From NCBI GenBank assembly GCA_032622095.1, contig CP136068.1, positions 129,649,989 through 129,713,988 of the forward strand: DNA of 64,000 bases, in the 5' to 3' direction. The notes beneath the pieces were generated by a model. It saw only the letters and a list, made by a program, of their open reading frames with translations. It did not search any database and was not told where the DNA came from. Both the position numbers and the translations under genes were made by a program. Shown here piece after piece: positions 1 to 13,250 of the stretch. How positions within the stretch are numbered: position 1 is the stretch's first letter; each line of letters begins with the position of its first letter. Source of the DNA: Siphonodentalium dalli (Eukaryota > Mollusca > Scaphopoda > Gadilida > Siphonodentaliidae).

Positions 1-561
1 TTTTTGTTTACACCCCGGGATCCCCTTATAAATCAATGATAGTAAAATCCTTCCCACCACGAACCCTATTCACAATCGTCCCGTGTTGATTAGTTTATAA
101 ATCGTCGGAGGTAAGTAGTCTCTTATTAAACACCTATATATGTAACCCCGCTCGAAACTTATATGTTTATATGTTATTGTACCATATTCATGATTACATG
201 ATAGGCAGTCCTGAATGTAAACAACCCGTAACAATGTATACCATGCGCCCAGTGTACCAGACACCATGCATAAACTTCCAGTAACCCAACCCCGCCGGGG
301 ACACGTACACCAAAATAAAAAGTAATGTGGATGGGAATTTTATAATTTACTATATAAATCTCGAGAGAATTATCCGTGCTGTGTGTGTATCCATTGAGTT
401 ATATTCCCGGGTAATATGCAGTATATACTCGTGGTTATATAATTATATACATACATATACTTATATGCGTGTACTGTATATGTGCATGGTACTTATATGT
501 ACGTCGGGAGTCACATAATCCACTAGCAAATCTCCCCACATATCGTTAAAGGGATTATAAC

Positions 562-1373
562 ATGAATTGCCTACACCATGGAGACCAGTTACAAGGCACA
601 ATAAGAGCAAATTAAAATTCCACACACAGTCGTGGCAAGGCTATTTTGTTTATATAATCAACGACTGTGTCGTTGTTGTCAGCGAGAAGTACCGGATTCC
701 TCCGAGATCGCGGCGGGCACACGAATTATTATAATTTTGTAATAACTTATGTTTTATGGGTACCAAAATGGCCATTGTTCATCGTGCATTTTGGTTAATT
801 AAATATATCGTTAAAAAGCGATCATGATAACAGGATACAAATATTCAACATAAAAGTAAATTAGGAAAAGGAGTTGGTCGAACTAAGAAATAATTAACTA
901 AACTCATAAGTGGTTTATAAATAAATAATCCTGGTTACCCAGAAAATCGTCTAATGTTCCGAAAGAACCCTTGAGAGCAGGACACCATTCCAAAGGGATC
1001 GATGTATCATTGTTTTATGGTGCCCATATTCAGAATGAGCAATGGGTGATACCACAGTGTCCTGGGCCCACAAACAAGGTACCCTGCCTTGCTCACCGGA
1101 AGCTTAAATTCCGCTAATGATGAACAGACAGTCTGCCGTCAGAGCAGTTTTAGCCAGTCAAAAATAAAAATAGTATAAATAAAATTGTAGAGAACCCTGA
1201 ATCTCATGAATTGCTTACAAAGCACAAAATGTGCAACTTTTAATCCCACACGCAGTCGTGGCCAGGTTATTTTGTTTATATAATCATCGGAGGTGCCGTT
1301 GTTGTCAGCGAGAGGTATCGGAATCCACCGAGATCGCAGCGGCCGCACGAATTACTATATTCTACAGATTCCC
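562..1373. repeat. Diverged internal duplication in the A unit
   Basis: Two related segments of about 165 bp lie at roughly 562-735 and 1206-1365. Both run from ATGAATTGC through CAGTCGTGG, TTTGTTTATATAATCA, GTTGTTGTCAGCGAGA and CGAGATCGC to CACGAATTA. They are offset by about 644 bp at the left and 626 bp further right, so small indels separate them. The same pair recurs in units 2 to 4. This shows that the 3.5-kb unit was itself assembled partly by an older duplication. Confidence 0.8.
624..670. repeat. 10-bp inverted repeat in the A unit
   Basis: ACACAGTCGT at 624-633 is the perfect reverse complement of ACGACTGTGT at 661-670, giving a 10-bp stem with a 27-nt spacer. The related segment near 1250 keeps the left arm region but has lost the right arm. 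It recurs in every A unit at +3512 spacing. Function is unknown. Confidence 0.75.
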
Positions 1374-1815
1374 GCGTTATCACAACAGCTAGGTTTATAT
1401 CTCCGTGGCTGATATTTTAGTATTATATGCATATCACAAAATTCCCCGGACTATGTATAGGTTATATCAATCAATAATGATCTCTTGGACCGAAGAATCA
1501 TAGTTGTGGTATGTCCGTCAAAATTGGAAGGCATAGAACCTGTCCGAAAATTCAAATTGGCCGCGTTCCCGTTGTATAATTGTAGCATGTCCGTCATCAA
1601 TGGGAAGTAACGAACTTTTCCGAAAATGGCCGAATTCCCGCGATAATTTTCCGATGCCGTGCCGTTTGTTATGTCGCCGCCTATGTATATATCATATGGT
1701 GGCAGTAAGACAGTCTAGCCCGACTATGCCACCCATCGAATATACAATACAATATTTGTTAAATGTATTATGCATTGATATATGTATATTAAAATAAAAT
1801 ATCCTATCCTATCCT

Positions 1816-2547
1816 ATGGTGTCGAACCTGGAACATTTCGCTGTACAATCCGCAAATATCCCCGTGTTATTTCATGAGTTAATTCATAAGTATCGTCAGA
1901 ACGGAGGACGGACTGACGGTCGTAACGAACCACAAAGCCTTTCTATCCATCAAAATAAGAATAGTGAAAGAAACAATAGCTCACAACCTATCCGTCACAT
2001 AATTTTCCCACATAATGAAGGTGGTGCACAAATGTATGGATGTCAAAAGAAAGGGGATGTTGTCTGCTATAGGCACATTAAAGAAGATTCGAGGCTAAAT
2101 GTGATGATGACCAAGGTCCCAATTTCTCGCAGACAAATTGCTCCTCGTTCTGATGACATGAATTTTGAGGTGGAAGCTGGATCCCGGAGCGGTTTATTGG
2201 AATGTTGAAAATAGTTTTAGAACGTACCCTTCAAAATCAGAATCATTTAATGCCAAAAGTAGAATTTATAAATTTTTGAAACATTCTCCCAATGAGTTAA
2301 AAAGATGCCAAAATGTTTTGATAAGACCATAATCAGTTGCAGATTGCTGACTATATGCCATGCTAAGCGCATGTCATATCATGTTTCGACTCGTTACCTG
2401 CAAGACATGTGTACTAAGCCAGCTAGAGTCCGGGAGTCGCCCTTGATCTTATCTAAAATACCGACAGAACATAGCTTCCAGGGGGGTGATGAGATTGGAC
2501 CCGTACCGTGGAAGTTCATCACTAATAATATAATTTGGATATGTTAA
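1816..2547 (+). pseudogene. Possible decayed coding remnant in the A unit (unrecognised)
   Basis: Three open stretches lie head to tail on the plus strand. A 130-codon frame runs 1816-2208. The +1 frame is open from about 2160 to 2332 and has protein-like composition. An 80-codon frame runs 2305-2547. All are repeated at +3512 in the other complete units, and unit 4 is truncated inside the first frame. I recognise no domain, signal peptide or membrane segment. The frame changes at the boundaries would fit a frameshifted, decayed gene or an exon relic, but chance open frames are equally possible because the copies are too similar to test for selection. I would not annotate a protein here. Confidence 0.15.
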
Positions 2548-3065
2548 TGGTGTCAGCCACCATGGTGATCCGTTATATAATCAACAACCAGTTGTTCGTA
2601 CATATAATACACATGCAATGCTTCACATATATATAGGTATGGAGTGAAGTTGGCAGTTATATCTACATTCGTGTAAACAGTGAATATATATTGGCAAAAA
2701 GGTAATATATATAATTACCAAAAGATGATATATTTAAAGAGAATTTATCAAAGGTAATTATAAATATAATGTATATATAATTAGCAAAATGTGGTCAAGT
2801 TACCACACACGTAAGTAAGTTATTGTACAGATAGAAGTAAGTCGTATTTACATTACCACTTAAAATCCAATTAACAGTAAAATCCGTGGTATAAATTAAA
2901 CATTAGGTTACCTGTTATCAGAAAATAATCACATGTTGTGACTTCCATGCAGCATACATGTTCGTGTTGTATATACGAATGATTTTAGAACACATATCTT
3001 CTATGCGTGACGGAGCCCAAATTAAACAGCCTACCTGGGGCTTGTTCCCGCTGGTCTGAAGTGCA

Positions 3066-3128
3066 GACGTTATGAAAAACGTCATGACTCACGAGCTCCG
3101 TGTGACGTATATTCGTCCGTGACGTCAC
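3066..3128. other. Cluster of ACGT palindromes in the A unit, including a CRE-like site
   Basis: GACGTT at 3066-3071 and AACGTC at 3078-3083 form a perfect 6-bp inverted repeat. GTGACGTCAC at 3119-3128 is a perfect 10-bp palindrome containing TGACGTCA, the known CREB/ATF consensus. TGACGT also occurs at 3102-3107. The block recurs in units 2 and 3. Whether it binds anything or drives transcription cannot be read from sequence; no TATA/initiator arrangement tied to a gene is visible. Confidence 0.4.
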
Positions 3129-6100
3129 AAGCCAGGTGCGTATAAGGTCATTTAAAAGGATACATATTGAATGTGCGTTGTTACATAATTATATGTTCCA
3201 TGCTTATATCTGCATGTCCGTTGAAATTATTAGAAATTAAATTAGATTTTACATGAACAACTGTACTGTTGGAATGTGGATATCCATATATTTACCAAGA
3301 TGGGTTATGGCTAATGGTACCGAGTTACGGCCATTATCTAAAGTTAGCGTGAGCTTATTAAAGAGCGTTGTTATATGATATTTTATTGATCATAATCCAA
3401 ACATGCACAGTTATTATAACGTTTGTGTTATTAAAGTGACATATGGAGGCATCTTGTTATATGGCCATGCATTCCATATACAAATCGCGGAACAAAACGC
3501 CCTAAATATGGGTTTTTGTTTACACCCCGGGATCCCCTTATAAATCAATGATAGTAAAATCCTTCCCACCACGAACCCTATTCACAATCGTCCCGTGTTG
3601 ATTAGTTTATAAATCGTCGGAGGTAAGTAGTCTCTTATTAAACACCTATATATGTAACCCCGCTCGAAACTTATATGTTTATATGTTATTGTACCATATT
3701 CATGATTACATGATAGGCAGTCCTGAATGTAAACAACCCGTAACAATGTATACCATGCGCCCAGTGTACCAGACACCATGCATAAACTTCCAGTAACCCA
3801 ACCCCGCCGGGGACACGTACACCAAAATAAAAAGTAATGTGGATGGGAATTTTATAATTTACTATATAAATCTCGAGAGAATTATCCGTGCTGTGTGTGT
3901 ATCCATTGAGTTATATTCCCGGGTAATATGCAGTATATACTCGTGGTTATATAATTATATACATACATATACTTATATGCGTGTACTGTATATGTGCATG
4001 GTACTTATATGTACGTCGGGAGTCACATAATCCACTAGCAAATCTCCCCACATATCGTTAAAGGGATTATAACATGAATTCCCTACACCATGGAGACCAG
4101 TTACAAGGCACAATAAGAGCAAATTAAAATTCCACACACAGTCGTGGCAAGGCTATTTTGTTTATATAATCAACGACTGTGTCGTTGTTGTCAGCGAGAA
4201 GTACCGGATTCCTCCGAGATCGCGGCGGGCACACGAATTATTATAATTTTGTAATAACTTATGTTTTATGGGTACCAAAATGGCCATTGTTCATCGTGCA
4301 TTTTGGTTAATTAAATATATCGTTAAAAAGCGATCATGATAACAGGATACAAATATTCAACATAAAAGTAAATTAGGAAAAGGAGTTGGTCGAACTAAGA
4401 AATAATTAACTAAACTCATAAGTGGTTTATAAATAAATAATCCTGGTTACCCAGAAAATCGTCTAATGTTCCGAAAGAACCCTTGAGAGCAGGACACCAT
4501 TCCAAAGGGATCGATGTATCATTGTTTTATGGTGCCCATATTCAGAATGAGCAATGGGTGATACCACAGTGTCCTGGGCCCACAAACAAGGTACCCTGCC
4601 TTGCTCACCGGAAGCTTAAATTCCGCTAATGATGAACAGACAGTCTGCCGTCAGAGCAGTTTTAGCCAGTCAAAAATAAAAATAGTATAAATAAAATTGT
4701 AGAGAACCCTGAATCTCATGAATTGCTTACAAAGCACAAAATGTGCAACTTTTAATCCCACACGCAGTCGTGGCCAGGTTATTTTGTTTATATAATCATC
4801 GGAGGTGCCGTTGTTGTCAGCGAGAGGTATCGGAATCCACCGAGATCGCAGCGGCCGCACGAATTACTATATTCTACAGATTCCCGCGTTATCACAACAG
4901 CTAGGTTTATATCTCCGTGGCTGATATTTTAGTATTATATGCATATCACAAAATTCCCCGGACTATGTATAGGTTATATCAATCAATAATGATCTCTTGG
5001 ACCGAAGAATCATAGTTGTGGTATGTCCGTCAAAATTGGAAGGCATAGAACCTGTCCGAAAATTCAAATTGGCCGCGTTCCCGTTGTATAATTGTAGCAT
5101 GTCCGTCATCAATGGGAAGTAACGAACTTTTCCGAAAATGGCCGAATTCCCGCGATAATTTTCCGATGCCGTGCCGTTTGTTATGTCGCCGCCTATGTAT
5201 ATATCATATGGTGGCAGTAAGACAGTCTAGCCCGACTATGCCACCCATCGAATATACAATACAATATTTGTTAAATGTATTATGCATTGATATATGTATA
5301 TTAAAATAAAATATCCTATCCTATCCTATGGTGTCGAACCTGGAACATTTCGCTGTACAATCCGCAAATATCCCCGTGTTATTTCATGAGTTAATTCATA
5401 AGTATCGTCAGAACGGAGGACGGACTGACGGTCGTAACGAACCACAAAGCCTTTCTATCCATCAAAATAAGAATAGTGAAAGAAACAATAGCTCACAACC
5501 TATCCGTCACATAATTTTCCCACATAATGAAGGTGGTGCACAAATGTATGGATGTCAAAAGAAAGGGGATGTTGTCTGCTATAGGCACATTAAAGAAGAT
5601 TCGAGGCTAAATGTGATGATGACCAAGGTCCCAATTTCTCGCAGACAAATTGCTCCTCGTTCTGATGACATGAATTTTGAGGTGGAAGCTGGATCCCGGA
5701 GCGGTTTATTGGAATGTTGAAAATAGTTTTAGAACGTACCCTTCAAAATCAGAATCATTTAATGCCAAAAGTAGAATTTATAAATTTTTGAAACATTCTC
5801 CCAATGAGTTAAAAAGATGCCAAAATGTTTTGATAAGACCATAATCAGTTGCAGATTGCTGACTATATGCCATGCTAAGCGCATGTCATATCATGTTTCG
5901 ACTCGTTACCTGCAAGACATGTGTACTAAGCCAGCTAGAGTCCGGGAGTCGCCCTTGATCTTATCTAAAATACCGACAGAACATAGCTTCCAGGGGGGTG
6001 ATGAGATTGGACCCGTACCGTGGAAGTTCATCACTAATAATATAATTTGGATATGTTAATGGTGTCAGCCACCATGGTGATCCGTTATATAATCAACAAC

Positions 6101-9100
6101 CAGTTGTTCGTACATATAATACACATGCAATGCTTCACATATATATAGGTATGGAGTGAAGTTGGCAGTTATATCTACATTCGTGTAAACAGTGAATATA
6201 TATTGGCAAAAAGGTAATATATATAATTACCAAAAGATGATATATTTAAAGAGAATTTATCAAAGGTAATTATAAATATAATGTATATATAATTAGCAAA
6301 ATGTGGTCAAGTTACCACACACGTAAGTAAGTTATTGTACAGATAGAAGTAAGTCGTATTTACATTACCACTTAAAATCCAATTAACAGTAAAATCCGTG
6401 GTATAAATTAAACATTAGGTTACCTGTTATCAGAAAATAATCACATGTTGTGACTTCCATGCAGCATACATGTTCGTGTTGTATATACGAATGATTTTAG
6501 AACACATATCTTCTATGCGTGACGGAGCCCAAATTAAACAGCCTACCTGGGGCTTGTTCCCGCTGGTCTGAAGTGCAGACGTTATGAAAAACGTCATGAC
6601 TCACGAGCTCCGTGTGACGTATATTCGTCCGTGACGTCACAAGCCAGGTGCGTATAAGGTCATTTAAAAGGATACATATTGAATGTGCGTTGTTACATAA
6701 TTATATGTTCCATGCTTATATCTGCATGTCCGTTGAAATTATTAGAAATTAAATTAGATTTTACATGAACAACTGTACTGTTGGAATGTGGATATCCATA
6801 TATTTACCAAGATGGGTTATGGCTAATGGTACCGAGTTACGGCCATTATCTAAAGTTAGCGTGAGCTTATTAAAGAGCGTTGTTATATGATATTTTATTG
6901 ATCATAATCCAAACATGCACAGTTATTATAACGTTTGTGTTATTAAAGTGACATATGGGGGCATCTTGTTATATGGCCATGCATTCCATATACAAATCGC
7001 GGAACAAAACGCCCTAAATATGGGTTTTTGTTTACACCCCGGGATCCCCTTATAAATCAATGATAGTAAAATCCTTCCCACCACGAACCCTATTCACAAT
7101 CGTCCCGTGTTGATTAGTTTATAAATCGTCGGAGGTAAGTAGTCTCTTATTAAACACCTATATATGTAACCCCGCTCGAAACTTATATGTTTATATGTTA
7201 TTGTACCATATTCATGATTACATGATAGGCAGTCCTGAATGTAAACAACCCGTAACAATGTATACCATGCGCCCAGTGTACCAGACACCATGCATAAACT
7301 TCCAGTAACCCAACCCCGCCGGGGACACGTACACCAAAATAAAAAGTAATGTGGATGGGAATTTTATAATTTACTATATAAATCTCGAGAGAATTATCCG
7401 TGCTGTGTGTGTATCCATTGAGTTATATTCCCGGGTAATATGCAGTATATACTCGTGGTTATATAATTATATACATACATATACTTATATGCGTGTACTG
7501 TATATGTGCATGGTACTTATATGTACGTCGGGAGTCACATAATCCACTAGCAAATCTCCCCACATATCGTTAAAGGGATTATAACATGAATTGCCTACAC
7601 CATGGAGACCAGTTACAAGGCACAATAAGAGCAAATTAAAATTCCACACACAGTCGTGGCAAGGCTATTTTGTTTATATAATCAACGACTGTGTCGTTGT
7701 TGTCAGCGAGAAGTACCGGATTCCTCCGAGATCGCGGCGGGCACACGAATTATTATAATTTTGTAATAACTTATGTTTTATGGGTACCAAAATGGCCATT
7801 GTTCATCGTGCATTTTGGTTAATTAAATATATCGTTAAAAAGCGATCATGATAACAGGATACAAATATTCAACATAAAAGTAAATTAGGAAAAGGAGTTG
7901 GTCGAACTAAGAAATAATTAACTAAACTCATAAGTGGTTTATAAATAAATAATCCTGGTTACCCAGAAAATCGTCTAATGTTCCGAAAGAACCCTTGAGA
8001 GCAGGACACCATTCCAAAGGGATCGATGTATCATTGTTTTATGGTGCCCATATTCAGAATGAGCAATGGGTGATACCACAGTGTCCTGGGCCCACAAACA
8101 AGGTACCCTGCCTTGCTCACCGGAAGCTTAAATTCCGCTAATGATGAACAGACAGTCTGCCGTCAGAGCAGTTTTAGCCAGTCAAAAATAAAAATAGTAT
8201 AAATAAAATTGTAGAGAACCCTGAATCTCATGAATTGCTTACAAAGCACAAAATGTGCAACTTTTAATCCCACACGCAGTCGTGGCCAGGTTATTTTGTT
8301 TATATAATCATCGGAGGTGCCGTTGTTGTCAGCGAGAGGTATCGGAATCCACCGAGATCGCAGCGGCCGCACGAATTACTATATTTTACAGATTCCCGCG
8401 TTATCATAACAGCTACGTTTATATCTCCGTGGCTGATATTTTAGTATTATATGCATATCACAAAATTCCCCGGACTATGTATAGGTTATATCAATCAATA
8501 ATGATCTCTTGGACCGAAGAATCATAGTTGTGGTATGTCCGTCAAAATTGGGAGGCATAGAACCTGTCCGAAAATTCAAATTGGCCGCGTTCCCGTTGTA
8601 TAATTGTAGCATGTCCGTCATCAATGGGAAGTAACGAACTTTTCCGAAAATGGCCGAATTCCCGCGATAATTTTCCGATGCCGTGCCGTTTGTTATGTCG
8701 CCGCCTATGTATATATCATATGGTGCCAGTAAGACAGTCTAGCCCGACTATGCCACCCATCGAATATACAATACAATATTTGTTAAATGTATTATGCATT
8801 GATATATGTATATTAAAATAAAATATCCTATCCTATCCTATGGTGTCGAACCTGGAACATTTCGCTGTACAATCCGCAAATATCCCCGTGTTATTTCATG
8901 AGTTAATTCATAAGTATCGTCAGAACGGAGGACGGACTGACGGTCGTAACGAACCACAAAGCCTTTCTATCCATCAAAATAAGAATAGTGAAAGAAACAA
9001 TAGCTCACAACCTATCCGTCACATAATTTTCCCACATAATGAAGGTGGTGCACAAATGTATGGATGTCAAAAGAAAGGGGATGTTGTCTGCTATAGGCAC

Positions 9101-12100
9101 ATTAAAGAAGATTCGAGGCTAAATGTGATGATGACCAAGGTCCCAATTTCTCGCAGACAAATTGCTCCTCGTTCTGATGACATGAATTTTGAGGTGGAAG
9201 CTGGATCCCGGAGCGGTTTATTGGAATGTTGAAAATAGTTTTAGAACGTACCCTTCAAAATCAGAATCATTTAATGCCAAAAGTAGAATTTATAAATTTT
9301 TGAAACATTCTCCCAATGAGTTAAAAAGATGCCAAAATGTTTTGATAAGACCATAATCAGTTGCAGATTGCTGACTATATGCCATGCTAAGCGCATGTCA
9401 TATCATGTTTCGACTCGTTACCTGCAAGACATGTGTACTAAGCCAGCTAGAGTCCGGGAGTCGCCCTTGATCTTATCTAAAATACCGACAGAACATAGCT
9501 TCCAGGGGGGTGATGAGATTGGACCCGTACCGTGGAAGTTCATCACTAATAATATAATTTGGATATGTTAATGGTGTCAGCCACCATGGTGATCCGTTAT
9601 ATAATCAACAACCAGTTGTTCGTACATATAATACACATGCAATGCTTCACATATATATAGGTATGGAGTGAAGTTGGCAGTTATATCTACATTCGTGTAA
9701 ACAGTGAATATATATTGGCAAAAAGGTAATATATATAATTACCAAAAGATGATATATTTAAAGAGAATTTATCAAAGGTAATTATAAATATAATGTATAT
9801 ATAATTAGCAAAATGTGGTCAAGTTACCACACACGTAAGTAAGTTATTGTACAGATAGAAGTAAGTCGTATTTACATTACCACTTAAAATCCAATTAACA
9901 GTAAAATCCGTGGTATAAATTAAACATTAGGTTACCTGTTATCAGAAAATAATCACATGTTGTGACTTCCATGCAGCATACATGTTCGTGTTGTATATAC
10001 GAATGATTTTAGAACACATATCTTCTATGCGTGACGGAGCCCAAATTAAACAGCCTACCTGGGGCTTGTTCCCGCTGGTCTGAAGTGCAGACGTTATGAA
10101 AAACGTCATGACTCACGAGCTCCGTGTGACGTATATTCGTCCGTGACGTCACAAGCCAGGTGCGTATAAGGTCATTTAAAAGGATACATATTGAATGTGC
10201 GTTGTTACATAATTATATGTTCCATGCTTATATCTGCATGTCCGTTGAAATTATTAGAAATTAAATTAGATTTTACATGAACAACTGTACTGTTGGAATG
10301 TGGATATCCATATATTTACCAAGATGGGTTATGGCTAATGGTACCGAGTTACGGCCATTATCTAAAGTTAGCGTGAGCTTATTAAAGAGCGTTGTTATAT
10401 GATATTTTATTGATCATAATCCAAACATGCACAGTTATTATAACGTTTGTGTTATTAAAGTGACATATGGGGGCATCTTGTTATATGGCCATGCATTCCA
10501 TATACAAATCGCGGAACAAAACGCCCTAAATATGGGTTTTTGTTTACACCCCGGGATCCCCTTATAAATCAATGATAGTAAAATCCTTCCCACCACGAAC
10601 CCTATTCACAATCGTCCCGTGTTGATTAGTTTATAAATCGTCGGAGGTAAGTAGTCTCTTATTAAACACCTATATATGTAACCCCGCTCGAAACTTATAT
10701 GTTTATATGTTATTGTACCATATTCATGATTACATGATAGGCAGTCCTGAATGTAAACAACCCGTAACAATGTATACCATGCGCCCAGTGTACCAGACAC
10801 CATGCATAAACTTCCAGTAACCCAACCCCGCCGGGGACACGTACACCAAAATAAAAAGTAATGTGGATGGGAATTTTATAATTTACTATATAAATCTCGA
10901 GAGAATTATCCGTGCTGTGTGTGTATCCATTGAGTTATATTCCCGGGTAATATGCAGTATATACTCGTGGTTATATAATTATATACATACATATACTTAT
11001 ATGCGTGTACTGTATATGTGCATGGTACTTATATGTACGTCGGGAGTCACATAATCCACTAGCAAATCTCCCCACATATCGTTAAAGGGATTATAACATG
11101 AATTGCCTACACCATGGAGACCAGTTACAAGGCACAATAAGAGCAAATTAAAATTCCACACACAGTCGTGGCAAGGCTATTTTGTTTATATAATCAACGA
11201 CTGTGTCGTTGTTGTCAGCGAGAAGTACCGGATTCCTCCGAGATCGCGGCGGGCACACGAATTATTATAATTTTGTAATAACTTATGTTTTATGGGTACC
11301 AAAATGGCCATTGTTCATCGTGCATTTTGGTTAATTAAATATATCGTTAAAAAGCGATCATGATAACAGGATACAAATATTCAACATAAAAGTAAATTAG
11401 GAAAAGGAGTTGGTCGAACTAAGAAATAATTAACTAAACTCATAAGTGGTTTATAAATAAATAATCCTGGTTACCCAGAAAATCGTCTAATGTTCCGAAA
11501 GAACCCTTGAGAGCAGGACACCATTCCAAAGGGATCGATGTATCATTGTTTTATGGTGCCCATATTCAGAATGAGCAATGGGTGATACCACAGTGTCCTG
11601 GGCCCACAAACAAGGTACCCTGCCTTGCTCACCGGAAGCTTAAATTCCGCTAATGATGAACAGACAGTCTGCCGTCAGAGCAGTTTTAGCCAGTCAAAAA
11701 TAAAAATAGTATAAATAAAATTGTAGAGAACCCTGAATCTCATGAATTGCTTACAAAGCACAAAATGTGCAACTTTTAATCCCACACGCAGTCGTGGCCA
11801 GGTTATTTTGTTTATATAATCATCGGAGGTGCCGTTGTTGTCAGCGAGAGGTATCGGAATCCACCGAGATCGCAGCGGCCGCACGAATTACTATATTTTA
11901 CAGATTCCCGCGTTATCATAACAGCTACGTTTATATCTCCGTGGCTGATATTTTAGTATTATATGCATATCACAAAATTCCCCGGACTATGTATAGGTTA
12001 TATCAATCAATAATGATCTCTTGGACCGAAGAATCATAGTTGTGGTATGTCCGTCAAAATTGGGAGGCATAGAACCTGTCCGAAAATTCAAATTGGCCGC

Positions 12101-12585
12101 GTTCCCGTTGTATAATTGTAGCATGTCCGTCATCAATGGGAAGTAACGAACTTTTCCGAAAATGGCCGAATTCCCGCGATATCTTTCCGATGCCGTGCCG
12201 TTTGTTATGTCGCCGCCTATGTATATATCATATGGTGGCAGTAAGACAGTCTAGCCTGACTATGCCACCCATCGAATATACAATACAATATTTGTTAAAT
12301 GTATTATGCATTGATATATGTATATTAAAATAAAATATCCTATCCTATCCTATGGTGTCGAACCTGGAACATTTCGCTGTACAATCCGCAAATATCCCCG
12401 TGTTATTTCATGAGTTAATTCATAAGTATCATCAGAACGGAGGACGGACTGACGGTCGTAACGAACCACAAAGCCTTTCTATCCATCAAAATAAGAATAG
12501 TGAAAGAAACAATAGCTCACAACCTATCCGTCACATAATTTTCCCACATAATGGTGGTGCACAAATGTATGGATGTCAAAGGGAA

Positions 12586-12983
12586 AGGGAACGGGTGGAG
12601 CTATCGACTTGAAATTTGGTATGTGAATGTATCTTGCCCCGGATACGAAGTTTATCGGGTCGCCGAGCCCGTGCGACGCCAGCTTCGCGCATGCGCAGAC
12701 GAGATCTCGGAAACGGGTGGAGCTATCCATTTGAAATTTGGTATGTGAATGTATCTTGCCTCGGATACGAACTGTGTCGGGTCGCCGAGCCCGTGCGATG
12801 CTAGCTTCGCGCATGCGCAGACGAGATCTCGGAAACGGGTGGAGCTATCGACTTGAAATTTGCTATGTCAATGTATCTTGCCCCGGATACGAACGGTATG
12901 GGGTCGCCGAGCACGTGCGACGCCATCTTCGCGCATGCGCAGACCAGATCTCGGAAACGAGTAGAGCTATCGACTTGAAATTT
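12586..12983. repeat. 122-bp minisatellite, about 3.2 copies
   Basis: The anchor ACGGGTGGAG (ACGAGTAGAG in the last unit) occurs at 12591, 12713, 12835 and 12957, exactly 122 bp apart. The unit is distinctly GC-richer than its surroundings. Each of the three complete units carries the palindrome-like CGCGCATGCGCA (12686-12697, 12808-12819, 12930-12941), which fits the known NRF1 consensus YGCGCAYGCGCR. The array ends 11 bp before the Helitron-type 3' hairpin, and short tandem repeats near the 3' end are common in Helitrons. Confidence 0.9.
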
Positions 12984-12994
12984 TGTTTTTGAAT

Positions 12995-13024
12995 AGCCCG
13001 GACAACGTCGGGCTCATCGGCTAG
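12995..13024 (+). mobile_element. Helitron 3' terminus (hairpin + CTAG)
   Basis: AGCCCG (12995-13000) pairs perfectly with CGGGCT (13009-13014) around an 8-nt loop. Six bases later comes CTAG (13021-13024), and the next base is T. Hairpin, short spacer, CTRR and a following T are the defining 3' signature of canonical Helitrons. The element upstream would contain the 122-bp minisatellite. Its 5' end is not identified and may have been displaced by, or lie beyond, the A array. No Rep/helicase coding sequence is seen, so it is non-autonomous or truncated. Confidence 0.75.
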
Positions 13025-13250
13025 TCTATACTATATATTTTGAGAACTCCGTATATATATATATGTATATATGTGTGTGTGTGTGTACTTCATAGAATCC
13101 AAAACGCGTGTACAGATTTAGCTCAAATTTCGTATGTAAGTGTAAAATCCCACCGACACCGCCGTGGTCGCGTTTTTGAGAAGCTCAGAGCACCCTTTAT
13201 CCACTCCCAAATCACCGCAAAGGCACGGCGGGGGTTAATCAAGTGATTAT
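13025..13250 (+). mobile_element. Helitron-like 5' start, body truncated or unresolved
   Basis: Immediately after CTAG the sequence reads TCTATACTATAT, which matches the TC-start, TCTMTAYTA-like 5' ends of canonical Helitrons. A second element therefore seems to begin at the base after the first ends. It runs through a TA/GT microsatellite and then about 160 bp of ordinary sequence. I find no matching hairpin-CTRR end before 14063, so it is probably truncated. The right limit given is arbitrary. Confidence 0.45.
13051..13087. repeat. TA/TG dinucleotide microsatellite
   Basis: An alternating TA run passes into a TG run (GTATATATATAT, then GTGTGTGTGTGTGT). It lies 26 bp inside the Helitron-like 5' start. 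Confidence 0.95.

Larger units (their letters stand above)
1..12580. repeat. Family A tandem array, 3,512-bp unit, 3.58 copies
   Basis: Units start at 1, 3513, 7025 and 10537, a constant period of 3,512 bp. The last unit is cut at 12580, where the shared sequence ends in GGATGTCAAA. The array is open to the left, so the true unit phase and copy number are unknown. Copies are nearly identical. Units 3 and 4 share variants absent from units 1 and 2, for example around 8385-8415 and 11897-11930, while an A-to-G change near 3447 separates unit 1 from units 2 and 3. No rRNA, histone or snRNA gene is recognisable, so this is not an obvious multicopy gene cluster. Each unit holds an internal diverged duplication, a pentamer run (TATCC, about 1800-1815) and several short open frames. 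Satellite-like amplification of unknown origin is the safest reading. Confidence 0.95.

Noticed and set aside
1-12580. rDNA, histone or other multicopy gene cluster
   Set aside because: No conserved rRNA, histone or snRNA sequence could be recognised in the unit on either strand.
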